Source: Mycogone perniciosa (lineage: Eukaryota > Ascomycota > Sordariomycetes > Hypocreales > Hypocreaceae). Taken from it: 35,816 nucleotides of DNA. Positions 1 through 13,622 of the stretch are shown here, piece by piece. Below the pieces are notes generated by a model. The model did no database searches. It was given only the letters and a program-made list of their open reading frames with translations, and was not told the DNA's origin. Positions within the stretch are counted from its first letter, which is position 1. Each line of letters starts with the position of its first letter. The DNA lies in contig JAOALB010000246.1 in assembly GCA_025331125.1 (NCBI GenBank), positions 1-35,816 on the forward strand, read 5' to 3'. The translations under genes and the position numbers were made by a program.

Positions 1-88
1 CGGTACGTACCCTAGTGATCATGTTCTTATTGGCCCGTCGTTCCGATATTCTTCCGGACCCGGGCCTTGGCCTGGTCAGGTCGTGACA
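1..88 (-). mobile_element. LTR-like end (left edge of RIP island)
   Basis: This short GC-normal stretch ends abruptly at GGTCGTGACA (79-88), after which the DNA becomes AT-saturated. Read on the minus strand it begins TGTCACGACC. The same word occurs at 17164-17173 in the same orientation, at the right edge of the same island. Fungal Ty3/Gypsy LTRs often begin TGTCACG (from memory). I infer that this is the start of a minus-strand LTR that continues left of the window. No second end is visible here, so this stays tentative. Confidence 0.4.
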
Positions 89-3000
89 TTTACGAGTTTT
101 AAAATAGTATTTAAGGGAATCCTAGTTTTAAGCTTAATTGCATTATCTAGAATTACAGTTTAAATTAATATTTTAATTTACTCACCTTTTAATAATTCCT
201 TTTTATTCTTAGTCTTTACTATTTTACTGTCTTTACTATATTATAATTTAAATAGGATAGTCTTGAAGATTATAAGTATAAGCTTTAAATGCAGTTGCTT
301 TTTCTTAATTAACTGCTTTAATTAAAGCAGTAATAGTTCCTCTTTAACTTATTTATCTACTTTATTAATTATTTAAACGCGCTTTTATTTTTTATTAATT
401 ATAAGGTTAGCGAGGAAAGTTAAATTAAATAATCCTATTGTTAAGCAGTCCTGGTTATATTTATTTAAGCAGTTTTTAAAGGAATTTATTTTAGCTAGGT
501 TTATAGAAATATCTTTAGCCCCTTTTATACCTATATTAGTTTATGTACTATTTATTATTTAATCTCTGCCTATAAAGTATATAATATTTATTATTAGTCC
601 TTTTATAAAGACTATATTTAACGTTTTTAATAGTTTAATTTTAAATATCTCTTTATACTTTATTTCTTTATAAACTATATTAAAGAGTTTAGTTTTATAA
701 TAGTTTACGTTTTAATTAAAAAAGCTAAATTCTATCTCTTTTATAAATAATAAGCTTAGCGAGACTTTATTTTAAGCCTTAAATAATATTACTTAAAGCG
801 CTAGTATTTTTTATATATAGGCTTTAATAGTTATAATTACTGTAATTAATTAAGCTAAAATTTAGATTTTCTATAAGCCTATTTCAACTATTTTTGCCTT
901 TAAGTTATATATTATAAACCTATAGCCTTTATTATAGGCCAGTTTAATATAGTTTTAAAGGAAATAGCTTTTATATATATAATACTAATAATATTTTATA
1001 TTTATAACTGCTTTTAAGTAATAGTAAAGGAAAGAGTTTAGTATATTATTATATAAAGGGTTTATAATATTAATATTACTAATAGTAATTATTAATATAA
1101 AAAGTCTTTATTTAAGTTTATTACTATTAATAATAATATAATAATACTTTTTTTCCTTTAAATTAATTATTTTAGCCTTTTAATTAAAGATATAAACTGC
1201 TAGCTTATTAAACTTTTTAAATAAAGCATTTATTTAATCTTTAAGCTATAAAAATATATTTAATTTTATAAATTTAAGTTATTACTTTTTCTGCCTTTTT
1301 AAAATTAAGTTTATTTTTAATTTAAATAAATTAAATATATACCTAGTTTTAAAAGGCATCTTTATAGATTTTTAAAAATAGGCTTTTTAAATATTAAATT
1401 CTATAAGTATTTTATTATATAAAAGTATTTAGACTTTAATATATATTAACTCTTTAAAAAAAAAAATTTAATTTCTTTAAAAGCTATTATTAATTAAAGC
1501 AGCTTTAATAGTATTGCTTTAGTAATATTATAGGAATATAATATAACTGCCCTTTAATTTCTTTTATTAAGCTTTTAATAAAAGTATTAATATTAAAGTA
1601 ATTAATTTATTATAGATTATATTTTAATAGGCTTATAACAATAAAGACTTTAAAGCTATATAGTATATAAATTTAATTGTTTTTTATTATACTACTTATA
1701 ATACTATATAAGCTTTTTTTTAACTTTATTTTAACTGGTGCTTTTTTAAATAAAGATTTAAACTATTTATTATTTTTCTAGTTTTATAAATAGTTTTAAA
1801 TACCTCTTTTAATTTTTTATTAAAATTCCTTAATCTTTTATTTTTTATTTATAGTTTTTTAAAAATTAAAATATATTCTTACTATTAAATTTACTTATAA
1901 AATTAATCTCTATAAGTAGCTTTATTTTTTAAATATTTTTAAAAGCTTAAATAAAGAAAAGGAACTTTTAAAAAGGTATTTTCTTATTTTCTATTAAAAG
2001 ATTTAATTTTTCCCTAGTTATTATTATAATAAATTTAAAAGCTATTAATATTAGGCTAAGTATATAATTGAATAATTCCTTTAATTAAAGTTTTAAAGAA
2101 AGGGTTATATTTAGTATTTTAGTAATTAAAAATTATTTATTTACTTTTAATCCCTTTATTTAAAGTTAAAATAAACTGTTAAAGTTTTAATTAAATCGTC
2201 TTTTAATAATAGAATACTATTTATTTTACTAGTTTAAATTATTTAATTTAAATATTTAACTACTATAAGTATTTTCCTTTTTTAAGTAAAAAAGGGGATA
2301 TATTTTTTTAATAAAAGAGTTATAGTAAAGTATTCCTTTATAGTAAAGAGTTTTTTTATAATAAGGAAAAGTTTCATTTATTTATTTAAAATAATGAAAT
2401 TAGCTGTTCTTTTAAGGATAGTTTCCTTTATTAATATTAGTCTTACAGTATTTAATTATTATCTTTTCTAAATATCTTCTAAGTGACTTTAATATAAATA
2501 AAAGTAATTTATATATAAAAGATTATAAAAGTAATAAAGATAATATTTTTATTAAAAGTTAAAGAAAGTTTAATTAAAAAGGTTAATAAGATTAAAATAA
2601 AGTCTCTATACTAGGAGATTAAATAATTAATTTATTTCGTACTAGTTCTTTATAATTACTTTATTAGCTAGCTTATAAAGTTATAAGCGAAACGAGAGTT
2701 GCAATAGTGTACTATTAGTTTAAAGGGGATTATACTATATAAAGCTAACTATTTAATCTATATATTTGCCTTTACTGTATTAACTAGTCTTTTAGTAATT
2801 TCCTTTAATTCCTTAACCTTTTATTAGCAGGTATTATAAGCTAATAGTTTTTTAAGATTTCGTTTATTTATTGTGTTTTAGCGCATTATGCCTAGGTTAA
2901 TTAATCTTGATTCTTGTATTTCGGAAATTGTAACTAGATAACCTGTATGTTTAGAAATTATAACCAGATAACCTATATTTTTAAAATTAAGTATTATATT

Positions 3001-3702
3001 AATTTACATTAATTGGCTATAATCAAGGCTTTTTAGGCTATTTCCTTTAGCTAATTATTTTATATTTGCCTAGAGATTTATTAAAGTTAGCCTATAATTT
3101 TATTAATAGTTAAATAAAGGTAGGTCTTAGTAGCAGTATAAAAGTGCCTTTAATAATTGCTTCCTGTAATATAATCTTTAAGATTTCCCTTTATTTTAAT
3201 TACTAGTTTTATTAAAAGGGAATTAATACTTTAAATATATATATATAGACTAATAATGACTAAAATAAAGTACAGGAACCGCCCTTTTAATAAAACTATA
3301 AAGCTGTAATTAAATAATATAAGGAGTAAAAGATACTGCAAATCATTTAATTATAATATTTACAGTCAAAAGCAATTAACAGTTACCTCTTTACGCCTTA
3401 ATAGCTATAAAAATATAAGTAAGGGTAGTATATTAAAGGAGAATGCAGGTTAGCTTTTTATTAAACTAGGTTTATCTGTTTATCTTTATAGTTTTATACC
3501 TCCCTAATCTAGTAGTTATATAAATAAGCAATTAACTTTATTTAAATAAGCTAGTAAAAAGGACTATAAATATATTAAGTATATTAGTTACGTTCAATAA
3601 AATATTATTTCTAGTTAATATTAAATTTTTTAAATTTTTTAATTTCATAATAAAGTTATATTTAAAGCTTTAATTTTAATTTTAATTTATATTTTAAAAT
3701 TT
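89..3702. repeat. RIP-degraded AT-rich repeat block, left part of island
   Basis: This is continuous AT-saturated DNA with stops in every frame and no surviving gene. The remaining cytosines are mostly followed by T or C, as expected when CpA (and CpG) have been converted to TpA. About 700-3600 is the inverted counterpart of 23990-26748 and is annotated separately. The first 600 bases have no recognised counterpart in the window. If the edges at 88 and 17173 are two LTRs of one minus-strand element, this block and 15492-17163 would be its interrupted interior. Confidence 0.7.
700..3600 (-). mobile_element. Unidentified repeat family, copy 1 (inverted relative to copy 2)
   Basis: The minus strand of this interval aligns by eye with the plus strand of about 23990-26748, with many transitions and a few indels. 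Clear anchor words are GTAACTAATATAC (near 3580 on the minus strand, 24017 in copy 2), AACTGTTAATTGCTTT (near 3370, 24231) and ACTATTAGCTTATAAT (near 2840, 24735). Minus-strand frames contain stretches whose stops are explained by C-to-T or G-to-A changes, so it once encoded protein. I recognise no reverse transcriptase, integrase or transposase motif. It could be part of a large LTR element or another transposon class. Confidence 0.6.
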
Positions 3703-3916
3703 TAATATAATACTAAATAGTATATACCCTAGTATATACTATATTTAAAGGGGTATATACTATTATAAAGTATAGGCAGTATAGGGTCCCCTATATAAAG
3801 CTAGCCTTTCGCTTAACTATATTAACCTAGCTATATATAAGTTAATAAAGCAGTCAGTTTAAGTTTTATAATCCTTTATTACCTATATTATATTTATTTA
3901 GCTTAACCCTTTATTA
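3703..3916 (+). repeat. Gypsy 5' LTR
   Basis: It shares its course with 8210-8414 and 26749-26963: a GTATATAC-rich start, a GCTAGCCTTTCGCTTAACTA-like centre and an ending near TTAACCCTTTATTA. The right end is set by where copies at 3916 and 26963 diverge from 8414. The left end is approximate (within about 20 bp), because RIP has obscured a TG start. Confidence 0.75.
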
Positions 3917-5755
3917 GAATTCTTAAACCTTTTTATAGGTTACCTATACTTATATAAATAATAATATAATAGTCTATTATAGTTAATATATTAGTAAATA
4001 TAAAGAGATATACTAGCGATTTTATAATTCATATATATTTACCTATTAATTTAACTGTAAGCTTTAGTAATACTAGAAATAACCCTATATAAAATAAAAT
4101 GCAGGATAACCCTATATAAAACAATATATAAAAGAAATACGCCTATATTAATAAATAAATCCATTAATTCAAACTACTCTTTAACTTTAAAGAAAAAGGG
4201 TAGGCCTTTAAGCGCTAGTTAAATAATATCTCTTTAACCTATAAATTATAATTAAGATACTGCTAAAGTTTAAATATATTATTAAATAGTAATTAAAGAG
4301 AAATCTATATTAAAAATATCATTTAACTTTACTTTAAAGGCAATTTATACATTTAAAATAAATAGCTTAGCGATTTCAAATAAACCTTTAATAAAGCGCT
4401 ATAGAAGTTTTAAAAGGATTTTAAGTATATTTTACTTGCCTTTGATAATATAAATATTAAGTATAGGTGTAGTTAATAGTAATATTTTAAAGGATATTTA
4501 CTTATTTAATAAAAGAGAATGAAAAACAATTAATTAGGCTATATAAAGTAAAGTAAAATAATATTTGAGAATTTTGAAACTTAAAAACGTTTATTTATTA
4601 TATAATTTATTTAAACTTAATTAAAAATTAGTTTTTATATAAATTAAAAAAGAAATATACTTTTGGCTTTTATATAGAAGTTAAAATAAAACTATAAAAT
4701 TAAATTAAAATATATTATAGAAATATTTTTAATATTAAAAAGGAAATAACTTTATTTATTATTTATTTTTAAGATATAGTAAAACTATATTAAAAAAGGA
4801 AATAAGAAAAGTTAAACGTTTAAAGCCTTTTTTATAAATATCTTTAAAAACTTAATTATAATTTACGTATAGGTTATAAATATAATAATACTATAATATA
4901 TTTAGATAATTTATTTAGACTTTAAAATATATACCTTTAATATTATTTCTACTATAATACTATTAACTATTGAATATTTATATACTTATATTCAATTAAT
5001 TATAAGAAAAGGCAAGGAAATAATCAATAAGTATAGTAGATCGCTTTATTATAATTAAATAAATAAATATTGAAATTAAAACTGACTTTTATATAGCTAT
5101 TATAATTTAAAGGCAAATATATATTAAAACTTATATAGACTTTAATAGCTGTATAAAAGGTAACTTTTTTAATAGAGCCTTTATTTAAATATACTAACTC
5201 TATTAAATACCTATAAAAATATTTAACTTTAAAGCTATAAAGAAGTTCATAGTTTTTTAATATAATATATAAAAGGTTTTAATATAATTTATTAACTTTT
5301 AAAGTATTATTTAATAATTTATATATATTTATATTAATATTCACTATAACTGATATTCTGAACATAGCTTTATATTACTAGGAATATTAATATTAATAAA
5401 ATATTATATTTATATTAATTCAATTAATTAATATTAATAGTTTAAATACTAATAAAAGGATTAAAAGATTTTACTGCTATATAAATTTAAAATAGTATAT
5501 AAAAACTTAGCTTAAATATTTATAGTCATTAGGTTTAATAAATACCTTTAACTATAAAATAAAAATAAAGTAATAGGTAAAAGATTTAGTAATAATATCT
5601 TTATAAAATTCTACTCCTTTAATTATATTGAAAATATTTCATATTTTAAAAAGATTAATATAAAGGAAGTTTACTATTAAATTTAAATTAAAGAAAAAGA
5701 TAAATAAAAAACTATATTTTAAATATATTATAGCTACTTTAAATATTTAATAATA

Positions 5756-5869
5756 CCTTTTGAATTTATTAATATACTAGTAACCTTTTAATATTATATA
5801 TATAAAGTATTATATAGATTAATCAATATTATATATATAGTTTACTTTAATAATATCTTTATTTACTTA
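5756..5869 (+). pseudogene. Relic of Gypsy reverse transcriptase core
   Basis: Codons starting at 5756 and 5840 are in the same frame. The frame reads P-F-E-F near the start (family pattern PFGL) and later V-Y-F-N-N-I-F-I-Y (family pattern VYLDDILIY), with the catalytic Asp pair at 5849-5854 changed to Asn-Asn. Internal TAA codons replace expected Gln codons. It is not functional. Confidence 0.85.
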
Positions 5870-8209
5870 AAAGTTAAAAAAAGTATATATATATATTAAA
5901 TAAGTTTTAAAATAATTAAAATAAACTAAACTATATATTAACCTTTTAAAATGTGCCTTTTATTAAAATAATATCAAATATTTAAAGTATATTTTATTAA
6001 AAAATAAAGTATTAATAGACTTTATTTAAATTAATAGTATTATATTATAGCTTAAGCTTAAATTATATAAAAATATTTTAGTATTTTTAAAGTTTTATAA
6101 CTTTTATTAATAGTTTATTAAAGGATACTTTTATCCTATAGCCCCTTTTATAGCTTTATTAAAAGGTAATAAAAATAGGAAAAGGCTAGGGATAATTTAA
6201 TTAATAAAACGTAAAAAGGCAGTATTTTAATAGCTAAAAGATATTTTGTAAGTAATATTATTACTATAATACTTTAATTTAAAGCTATTAAGCTGTATTA
6301 AAATAAGTATATTTAATAATATAATAGTAGGGATTTTATTTTAACTATATTTAAAAGGAAAGTAGTATTTAATAGTATTTTGATTTTAAAAGTTTATTAA
6401 TATGAAGCGGAATTATAAAACCTTAAACTAAAAGATATTTATAATTATAAAGTTACTGCTATATTAATAATATTACTTTAATAGAGTAAAGCCTTTTATA
6501 AAAATTTTATTTAACTACTTAAACCTATAAACCTTTATATAATAATGAAAATATTAATATTTAAAGCCCTATATAAATTTAAATTAAACTTTTAAATAAA
6601 GAATAAAGGTATTATTAAAAGTAAAAGTATACTAGCAATATAAGTTTATATTAAAAATTTAAATTAACTTACAATATTACTTTACTAAAAAAATACTTTT
6701 ATTTATATAATACATTTTATATTAGCCTTTTTAAATTATAAACAATAAAAAAAGGAACTATTAGTAAATTATTATTAATATTAAATTAAAAGGATTTGAA
6801 GGAAAAGTAAAAAGTAAAAACAGTTATAAAATATATATAGCTTTAAAGGGAAATGGAATATTTAATAAAATAAAGAAATAGCTTTTTAAATATAATTAAT
6901 AGGTTATAGAAAGTAATGTAAAAAACACTTAAAAGTAAATAAAGTAATATTAGAAAATATAAGCTAAAAAGAAATAAAGCTTTATTAATATTATAAAGAT
7001 ATAGGAAACCTTTAATTAATTAAAGGAAAAGAAAGGGAAATTTAAAAACTCAATACAAATTTACTATTAATTCAGAATTACTTAATATAAAGGGAAAAAG
7101 CTATTTATATTTTAAAAACTATATAAATAATAAATAGTAAAATAACTCTAAATTAAAACTCACTTTAAATAGTAATTTAATTATTTTATTATATTTATTT
7201 TAGTTAAAGCTTTTATTAATAAATAATATTTTATTAATTATTATAAAAGTACTTAATTAAGCTATTAGCTAAAAGATATATTTACTATTTATACAGAAAT
7301 GCTTGAAGAATTACCTTTTAATTTAAGCTGCTAAATCCTTTATGGTTTATTTATGTATTTATTTATAGGCAGTATTAATAGTTTATATATAAATAGTTAA
7401 TAAAAAGAAAAGTAATATTAAAAGAAGTAAAAATATATATTAAAAAAAGCTTAAATTAAAAGATAAAGCTATTAAAACGCTAAAGAGTATTAATAAATAG
7501 TTATTAAAGTTTTATATTTTATAAGACTTTACTTTCTTTCAATATTAATTAATTTATACTTTTAGTATTATTGTAATTTAATATTATTAAAAGTAATATA
7601 AAAGTTAAGTGACGCTTTTATAATCTTTTAATATATAGATCCTTTTAATTTATAAAAGGGGTTATTTTTTTTATTATTAAGCTTAAAAATGATATAGTTA
7701 TTATATTAAATAACGCTTATTAATTATAAGAATTATTATATTTTATATATTAAGAATAATAGGTTAAAATAGAATTAGCGAAAACGCAATTAATGATCTT
7801 TAAATTACTAAACTCTTTTACTGTTTTATTGCCTTTTTATTATATTTTAATACTATATAAAAATAATATATATATTAGCTTTTAGTAATGCAGGAGTTAA
7901 TAGTTTACTTAAAATAAATATTAATTTACGCTAGGTGTCAATTTTAATATATTTAATAAATATTAGGCATTAACGTAAAGGGCTATCGAAATAAAGGCAA
8001 TAAAGTAAAAATAAATTAAATAAAGGATTAAAGAATAAAGGTTAAAAGATAATTAATATAAAAAGCAGGCAAAATAAAAATAAAGGAAAAGTAATTTAAA
8101 TAGTAGTTAAAGGGGAATATAAAAAGTTATACTACTTTATTTCTTTTATTTATAAAACCTTAATCTTAAAAAATAACTAGGATAGCTATTTAAAAAAGGA
8201 GGGATAATT

Positions 8210-8414
8210 ATAATATTACAAAGTATATACTTTAATATATACTATATTTAAAGGGGTATATACTATTATAAAGGATAGGCAGTTTAAGGTTATTTATATA
8301 ACGCTAGCTTTTCGCTTAACTATATTAACTTGGCTATATATAAGTTAATAAAGCAGTAAATTTAAGTTTTATAATACTTTATTACCTAAATTAAACTTAC
8401 TTAACCCTTTATTA
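8210..8414 (+). repeat. Gypsy 3' LTR
   Basis: This is the direct repeat of 3703-3916, preceded by a purine-rich tract (about 8191-8204). Similarity stops after TTAACCCTTTATTA at 8414, which marks the right end of the element. Confidence 0.75.
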
Positions 8415-8839
8415 TATTTAACTTTTAATTATTTACTTTAAAACCTTTTATTTAAAAGTCTTTTTTTTATTAAATTAAACTTTTATTTAGTATTGAATTA
8501 AAATGATAAAATTAATAATAAAGGTTATAATTTTTAATAATTATATTTCTTAAATATATATAATTACTACTAATATTAGATTTTTATAAAGTTTTAAAAA
8601 AGAAAAGGAAAAGTATTAACTTTATAACTAAAACTATAGTTTATTAAGCTAAATTAAACTATAGGGTAAGGTTTAAAGTATTTAAATTCATTTTACTTAT
8701 AATTAATTTCTTATAATTATAAAGTTTAAAGGGTAAAGGCTAAACTATAAAGGTATTATTATAGGTTTAAAAATAAAACAGGATTTAAAGGAATTTATAA
8801 TTAATTAAATATATACCTTATACTAGCGCAATTAAGTTA
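8415..8839. repeat. AT-saturated spacer between Gypsy and Copia elements
   Basis: This is about 425 bp of RIP-type sequence with no open frame and no recognised motif. It may be older repeat DNA into which both retroelements inserted. I could not align it convincingly to 15492 onward or to either copy of the unidentified repeat. Confidence 0.5.
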
Positions 8840-9396
8840 TGTTAAAAAGGAGGGCTAAAAAGCAAGGATTTTAGTGTATTTGGGTAACCTTCCTATCCTG
8901 GCTAGACCCGGAATTAGGCCCGACGCTAGGACCGAGCTCTAGAGGAACTTCAGTGTAAGTCAGGAAATTTCTGTTATCTTCAACAATAACAATTAAGCTA
9001 GGACCAGCTACCCCGCCTACCCTAGACTTAATATAATAGGTATAATAGCTATTGTGAAAAATCTAATTAAAATGGTTTCCTGTTTATATAGCTGTAAGTC
9101 GATTTAGACAATTTCCTATATAAATGAATTTTATGGAAAATAGGAATAAGCCTATAAACCTAATTCTGCTGCTGCATTTTTATTATTTAGTCGGAGGATT
9201 ATTGTAAAAGATAAAGCTATTATTTATACAATCACTTCTATATTAACTATATATACATTAAATATTCTATAGCTTTTTAGCTATTAAATTAATTACAATT
9301 TAATTGTTTATTTATTATTAACCTAATTAAACTATTAGTTATTTCTTTATTACTGTATATATAAATAAAGTTTAGTATAACCTTATTATTTTAACA
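8840..9396 (+). repeat. Copia 5' LTR
   Basis: It is 557 bp long, starting TGTTA and ending TAACA (a 5-bp inverted terminus). It aligns along its length with 14736-15491 except for two insertions there. Sites such as GTAAGTCGATTTAGACAA here versus GTGAGTCGATTTGGACGA in the 3' LTR show that this copy carries more G-to-A and C-to-T changes. It holds the empty-site version (GTGTA, 8952-8956) of the 172-bp insertion found in the other LTR. Confidence 0.9.
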
Positions 9397-9411
9397 GGCT
9401 ATAAGCCTGGG
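9397..9411 (+). other. Possible Copia primer-binding site
   Basis: The first bases after the 5' LTR read GGCTATAAGCCTGGG. This is close to the complement of the anticodon stem-loop of initiator tRNA-Met (GGTTATGAGCCC, from memory), and most of the differences are RIP-type transitions. Ty1/Copia elements commonly prime with an internal tRNA-iMet fragment. The position is right, but the match is imperfect. Confidence 0.4.
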
Positions 9412-11777
9412 AGAGTTTTCCTTATTTCTCTATTAATGGATTTTTCTAGTAGTTATAGCACTTCCCTTAGCGCTACTATAGCACTTATAGCGGGTTTTTA
9501 TAGTACTTATCCTAATACTTATATTAACACTTTTAGGATTTTAGCTATTTAAAGTTATTCCTAGGCTTTTACTGTAAATACTATTGCAGTTATAGTAATA
9601 CTACTTATCTTACTACCTCTATATAGTATATAGTATATTCCTTATTTATATAGAATATAGGTCTGATATTAGCAGTATAAGTTGACCTATTAAGGCTTTA
9701 ATAGCTTTATTTCTTTAATTAAGGATAATAGCTCTCCCTAAAAGTAAAGGGATTTATTTATTTAAGTGCAGAATATAAAATAAAAGCTTTAGGTATAAAG
9801 GGCTTTTATTAAGACAGTAAAGGCATAGTTAAAGGGTTAAAATAATACTATAACTTACCTATCTAATACTTTAGCTAGCTTAGCTGCTGCTATTTTAAGT
9901 CTTTAACCTTAATAGACTATAAATCTAATAACTATTAATCCTATAGCCTTTATTTTAATACTAATATAAACTCTTACCTTTATTCCTATATATATTTAAG
10001 TTCTATTTTCATTAATTCCTTAACCTTAAACTATTATTTTAACTTTAAATAATAGTTTTATTAAAAAGGCATTAAAAAAAGTCTATAGTTTTCTAGAAAA
10101 CTATAAGCTAGTAGGTCTTAATAACTTTAATTAATAGAAACAGTCTTTAAATATTATATTAAAGGCTATAGATTACTATACCTTTATAGAAAATCCTATA
10201 GTTATTAATTCTTTATTTAATTTAAAATAGGCCTTATTACTTATACTAATTAAAGATAGCTTAATAGCTATTCCTGCTATATCTATTACTTAAATTTAAA
10301 GCCTAAAAAAAGTATTTTTAGCACTATAAAGACTATATAGTTACTTTAATATACTTTAAAGAGATTCCCTTTATAACGAATTTTATTTATTAAATTACAG
10401 TAATTATAAAGGATCTTTAACTGAATTTAACGCTACTTTTAATAGCTTATTAACTAAGTTAACTATTTTAAAGGTTAATATTAATATACTAAATTAAGTA
10501 AATTAATATTTAAATTCCTTAAAAAAGACTTATCTTTAATAGGCTAAGAGAATTAAAGGAACTATTAGATTTAGTAAAGCTATTAGGCAATTAACTAAAG
10601 GTTTTAATATTTAGTTTTTTATAGCAGATATATTAAAAAAGACTAAGAATCTATCTTTTACTGTATATAAAGTTAATAAGGCTTTAAGGCCTTTTAAACC
10701 CTTTAAAGATTAATTAATACCTTTTAGATTTAAAGGTTAAAAACCAGCTTTTAGCTCTTATAAAAAGAAAGGAAATTAAAAGAATTAAAATAATAATTAA
10801 AAATAAACTAAAAAGGATTATACATTTACTAATATATATAATCTAGCTACTAGAGGGTATAGCTTAATAGAGCTATTAAAAGATTCCTTTATTAAATTTA
10901 TTACTAGTTTAAATAATAATCGAAATCTTTTATAAGCTTTAAATGCTAAAAAACGGAGAAAGTCTTTAAAATCCTTTAACTCCCCTAGACTTGCTATTTA
11001 AATAGTCTATTATATAATACTAGATCTATAGTTTATATAGTTAATTCTAGAAATTAGTTTATAGACTATAAACCTAATAATAGGGAACTTAGCGTTATTT
11101 ATATTAAAAGGGGTCTTATTATACCTAAAAGAATAAATATAACTACTTTTAATGTCTTTAATAAAAATAATTAGTATAAAAAGATAATACTGCTAAATAC
11201 CCTTTATTACTTATAGCTAAATATAAACCTTATAAGTAGTTTAAGGCATTACTAAACTAAAGGATATATACAGTATAATACTTTTTTTATAAAAACTATA
11301 CAGCTAATAAAGCTATTAAATCCTTTAAAATATAATCTTTTCTTATAATTAAAGGATATACTATACTATATAGCTATATAAATAGCTATAAAGCTTATAG
11401 CTTTATATAGGTTTAAATTCCTACTATTAGTAAAAAAAGGCTTAGGAATATATCGCTATTCTAAAAGTAATAGCTTTAAAAAAACAATTAACTAAATTTA
11501 ATCTTAAGTTTATTAAAAAGAATAATCCTAAGGGAAAAGATCTCTTTAAACTCCCTAAAACCTTAAGCTAAGTAAAGGATAAAGGGCCCTGTATACCCTT
11601 ACTGCCTAAAGAAATAAGGGGGAATAAGCTTATAAAAGATACCTTTATAGAGGAAAGGCCCTGTATACTTGGGAATCCTCTATTATTAAAGATCTAAAAG
11701 TTATTAAGCTATCTAAACTAAAGGGAGATACTATTATTAATAGTAATTTTAGCTATAAGCTGCTAAAGCTAGCCTTT

Positions 11778-12400
11778 TTATAGTATAAAAGATTAGGTTA
11801 TATTAGTTTAAGTCTATTAAAAAAGACTGCTAAAATAACTACTGGAATTTTTAACTTTAATTCTATTAAAGAGACTAAATTCTATTGCTTAGCGTATAAT
11901 AAAGGAAAAGCTATTAAAAGGCTTAATTTAAAGTTAATTCCCGATCTACTAGCCTCTCTAGATTGTCTAGAAGCTAATATTTTCTCTATAAAGCCAGTGC
12001 CTTATAATAAAGCCTTTATTAATCGTCTAATTATTAATAGAAAATCAAGATATAGGTAGCTATTCCTTTTAAAAGATTATAGTAGACCTACCCTTTTAAC
12101 TACTATATAAAGCTTTATAAATAGCCTGAAAACGCAATATAACTAATATTTTAAGGAATTTTACTATAATAGCAGAAAGGAAATTAATTAGGATTTTTAA
12201 ACCTAATTCTTTTCTTTAAGAATTATATATTCCTATAGTAGCCTTTAAATTTATAAATAAAATAGTTTAATAGAATACTTTATTAAAGTTTTATTAAATA
12301 GACTATAGGCTATTACTATAGTAATTAACTTACTGCTATATCTTTAAAATTTTATTATTATTGCAGTTTCTAAATTAATAAACTATATAGCTATTACTAA
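11778..12400 (+). pseudogene. Relic of Copia GAG-pre-integrase and integrase
   Basis: The frame starting at 11781 reads stop-Y-K-R-L-G-Y-I-S. This is the family's WHxRLGHIS with Trp and two His codons changed by TGG-to-TAG and CAT-to-TAT mutation. Downstream in the same frame, 12000-12086 keeps integrase-core-like sequence (PYN, RY, LLKDYSR) with one stop in a Trp position. The protein is dead, but the frame is preserved for several hundred bases. Confidence 0.85.
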
Positions 12401-13154
12401 TAAAGACTTTACCCTTTATTAAAAATTATATAAAAACTTAAACTTTAATAAAGATTATAAACCTAATCTATAAAGATATAGGATTATTAGCTTTTATTAT
12501 AAAGTATTTATTTTATAAAAATAAAAGGCTAAAGGCTATAAATTAGCCTTTAAAGCTAAAACTAAAAGACTATTAGCAGTCTTAAATAATAATACCTACT
12601 TTATCTATATTCTAACTAAATATATAGTTTTTAAATCATTAAATATAAAGCTATATAAAGATAAAATTCCTAAACTTTAAATCTTAAAGCCTACTATAGG
12701 TCAGGATAATAAAGAATTAAAGGGAAAAATAAAGCTAGATTTTATAAATTAAATAATTCCTAGCTTTTAAGATATTAATCCTTTACTTCCTAACCCTATT
12801 TTAAAGGGAGTACCTACTACTATTCCCTTTATTCCTATATTAATTATATAGGATTCTGCAGTTATAAAGGATCCTATAAATATAAATACATCCTATTTTC
12901 TTTATAATAGTATTAAAAAGCTAGCTTTTCTAGCTACTGCAGCATAAAACCTATAAACGCTTAAGCAAATACTTTATAGTCCTAATAAAACTAAATAACT
13001 AAAAGCAATTTATAGCGAATTTAACCAGCTAGTTAAATAATATACTTTTACTTTTATTAAGTGTAATAGTATTTTTAAAGGCAGGAATCCTATTACTAGT
13101 TAATTAGTTTTAAAGACTAAAAAAGATTAAAATAATAAAATAGTAAAATTTAAA

Positions 13155-13622
13155 GCTAAACTAGTTGCTAGGGGTTTCCAATAACTAAAAGGAATAGATT
13201 TTAACTAAACATTTACCTTAACAGCTATTCCTTCTACTTAGCGGCTCCTATTAGCTTTAACTACTATCTATAACTAGGAAATTAAATAAATCGACTTTAT
13301 TGATATATTTTTTAATAGGATGTTTAAGGAAACTATTTTCCTAAACTTCTTTAAAGGATTTAAAGACTATACTAGTTAAGCTTCCTTTAAGATTAAATCT
13401 ACTCTAAGAAAGCTAGGTTATAACCTTAATATAAATTAGGTTATTTAGTTATAGAAAGCTTTTTATAGCCTAAAACAGTCCCTTAAAGAATAGTAACAGG
13501 CTTTATAAGCCTTAGGAAATAAACTAGGATATAATCCTTTAATTTCTAACTCTGCTATTCTCTATAATCTAAATAATAGTATTTTTATTATTACTTATAT
13601 AAATAACTATCTTTTTATTAGA
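13155..13622 (+). pseudogene. Relic of Copia reverse transcriptase
   Basis: From 13155 the frame reads AKLVARGF, matching the Copia start ARLVARGFxQxxGIDY. It continues with a TFTLTAIPS-like stretch and an E-I-K-stop-I-D-F segment matching WEIxQMDVKTAFLNG. At 13596-13607 the catalytic YVDD has become Y-I-N-N, followed by YLFIR for YLFIG. Every change noted is C-to-T or G-to-A. The catalytic aspartates are lost. Confidence 0.9.

Larger units (their letters stand above)
3703..8414 (+). mobile_element. Ty3/Gypsy LTR retrotransposon, RIP-degraded
   Basis: Two similar direct repeats of about 200 bp (about 3703-3916 and 8210-8414) enclose about 4.3 kb. A purine-rich tract with GGAGGG lies just before the right repeat (about 8191-8204), as expected for a polypurine tract. 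At 5756-5869, in a single plus-strand frame, the translation still follows the Gypsy reverse transcriptase pattern from a PFG-like start to VYxxxIxIY, with the catalytic YLDD now reading YFNN (5843-5854). All these changes fit C-to-T or G-to-A mutation. No open frame survives, so the element is inactive. A truncated relative lies at 26749-28620. No target duplication could be recognised. Confidence 0.85.
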
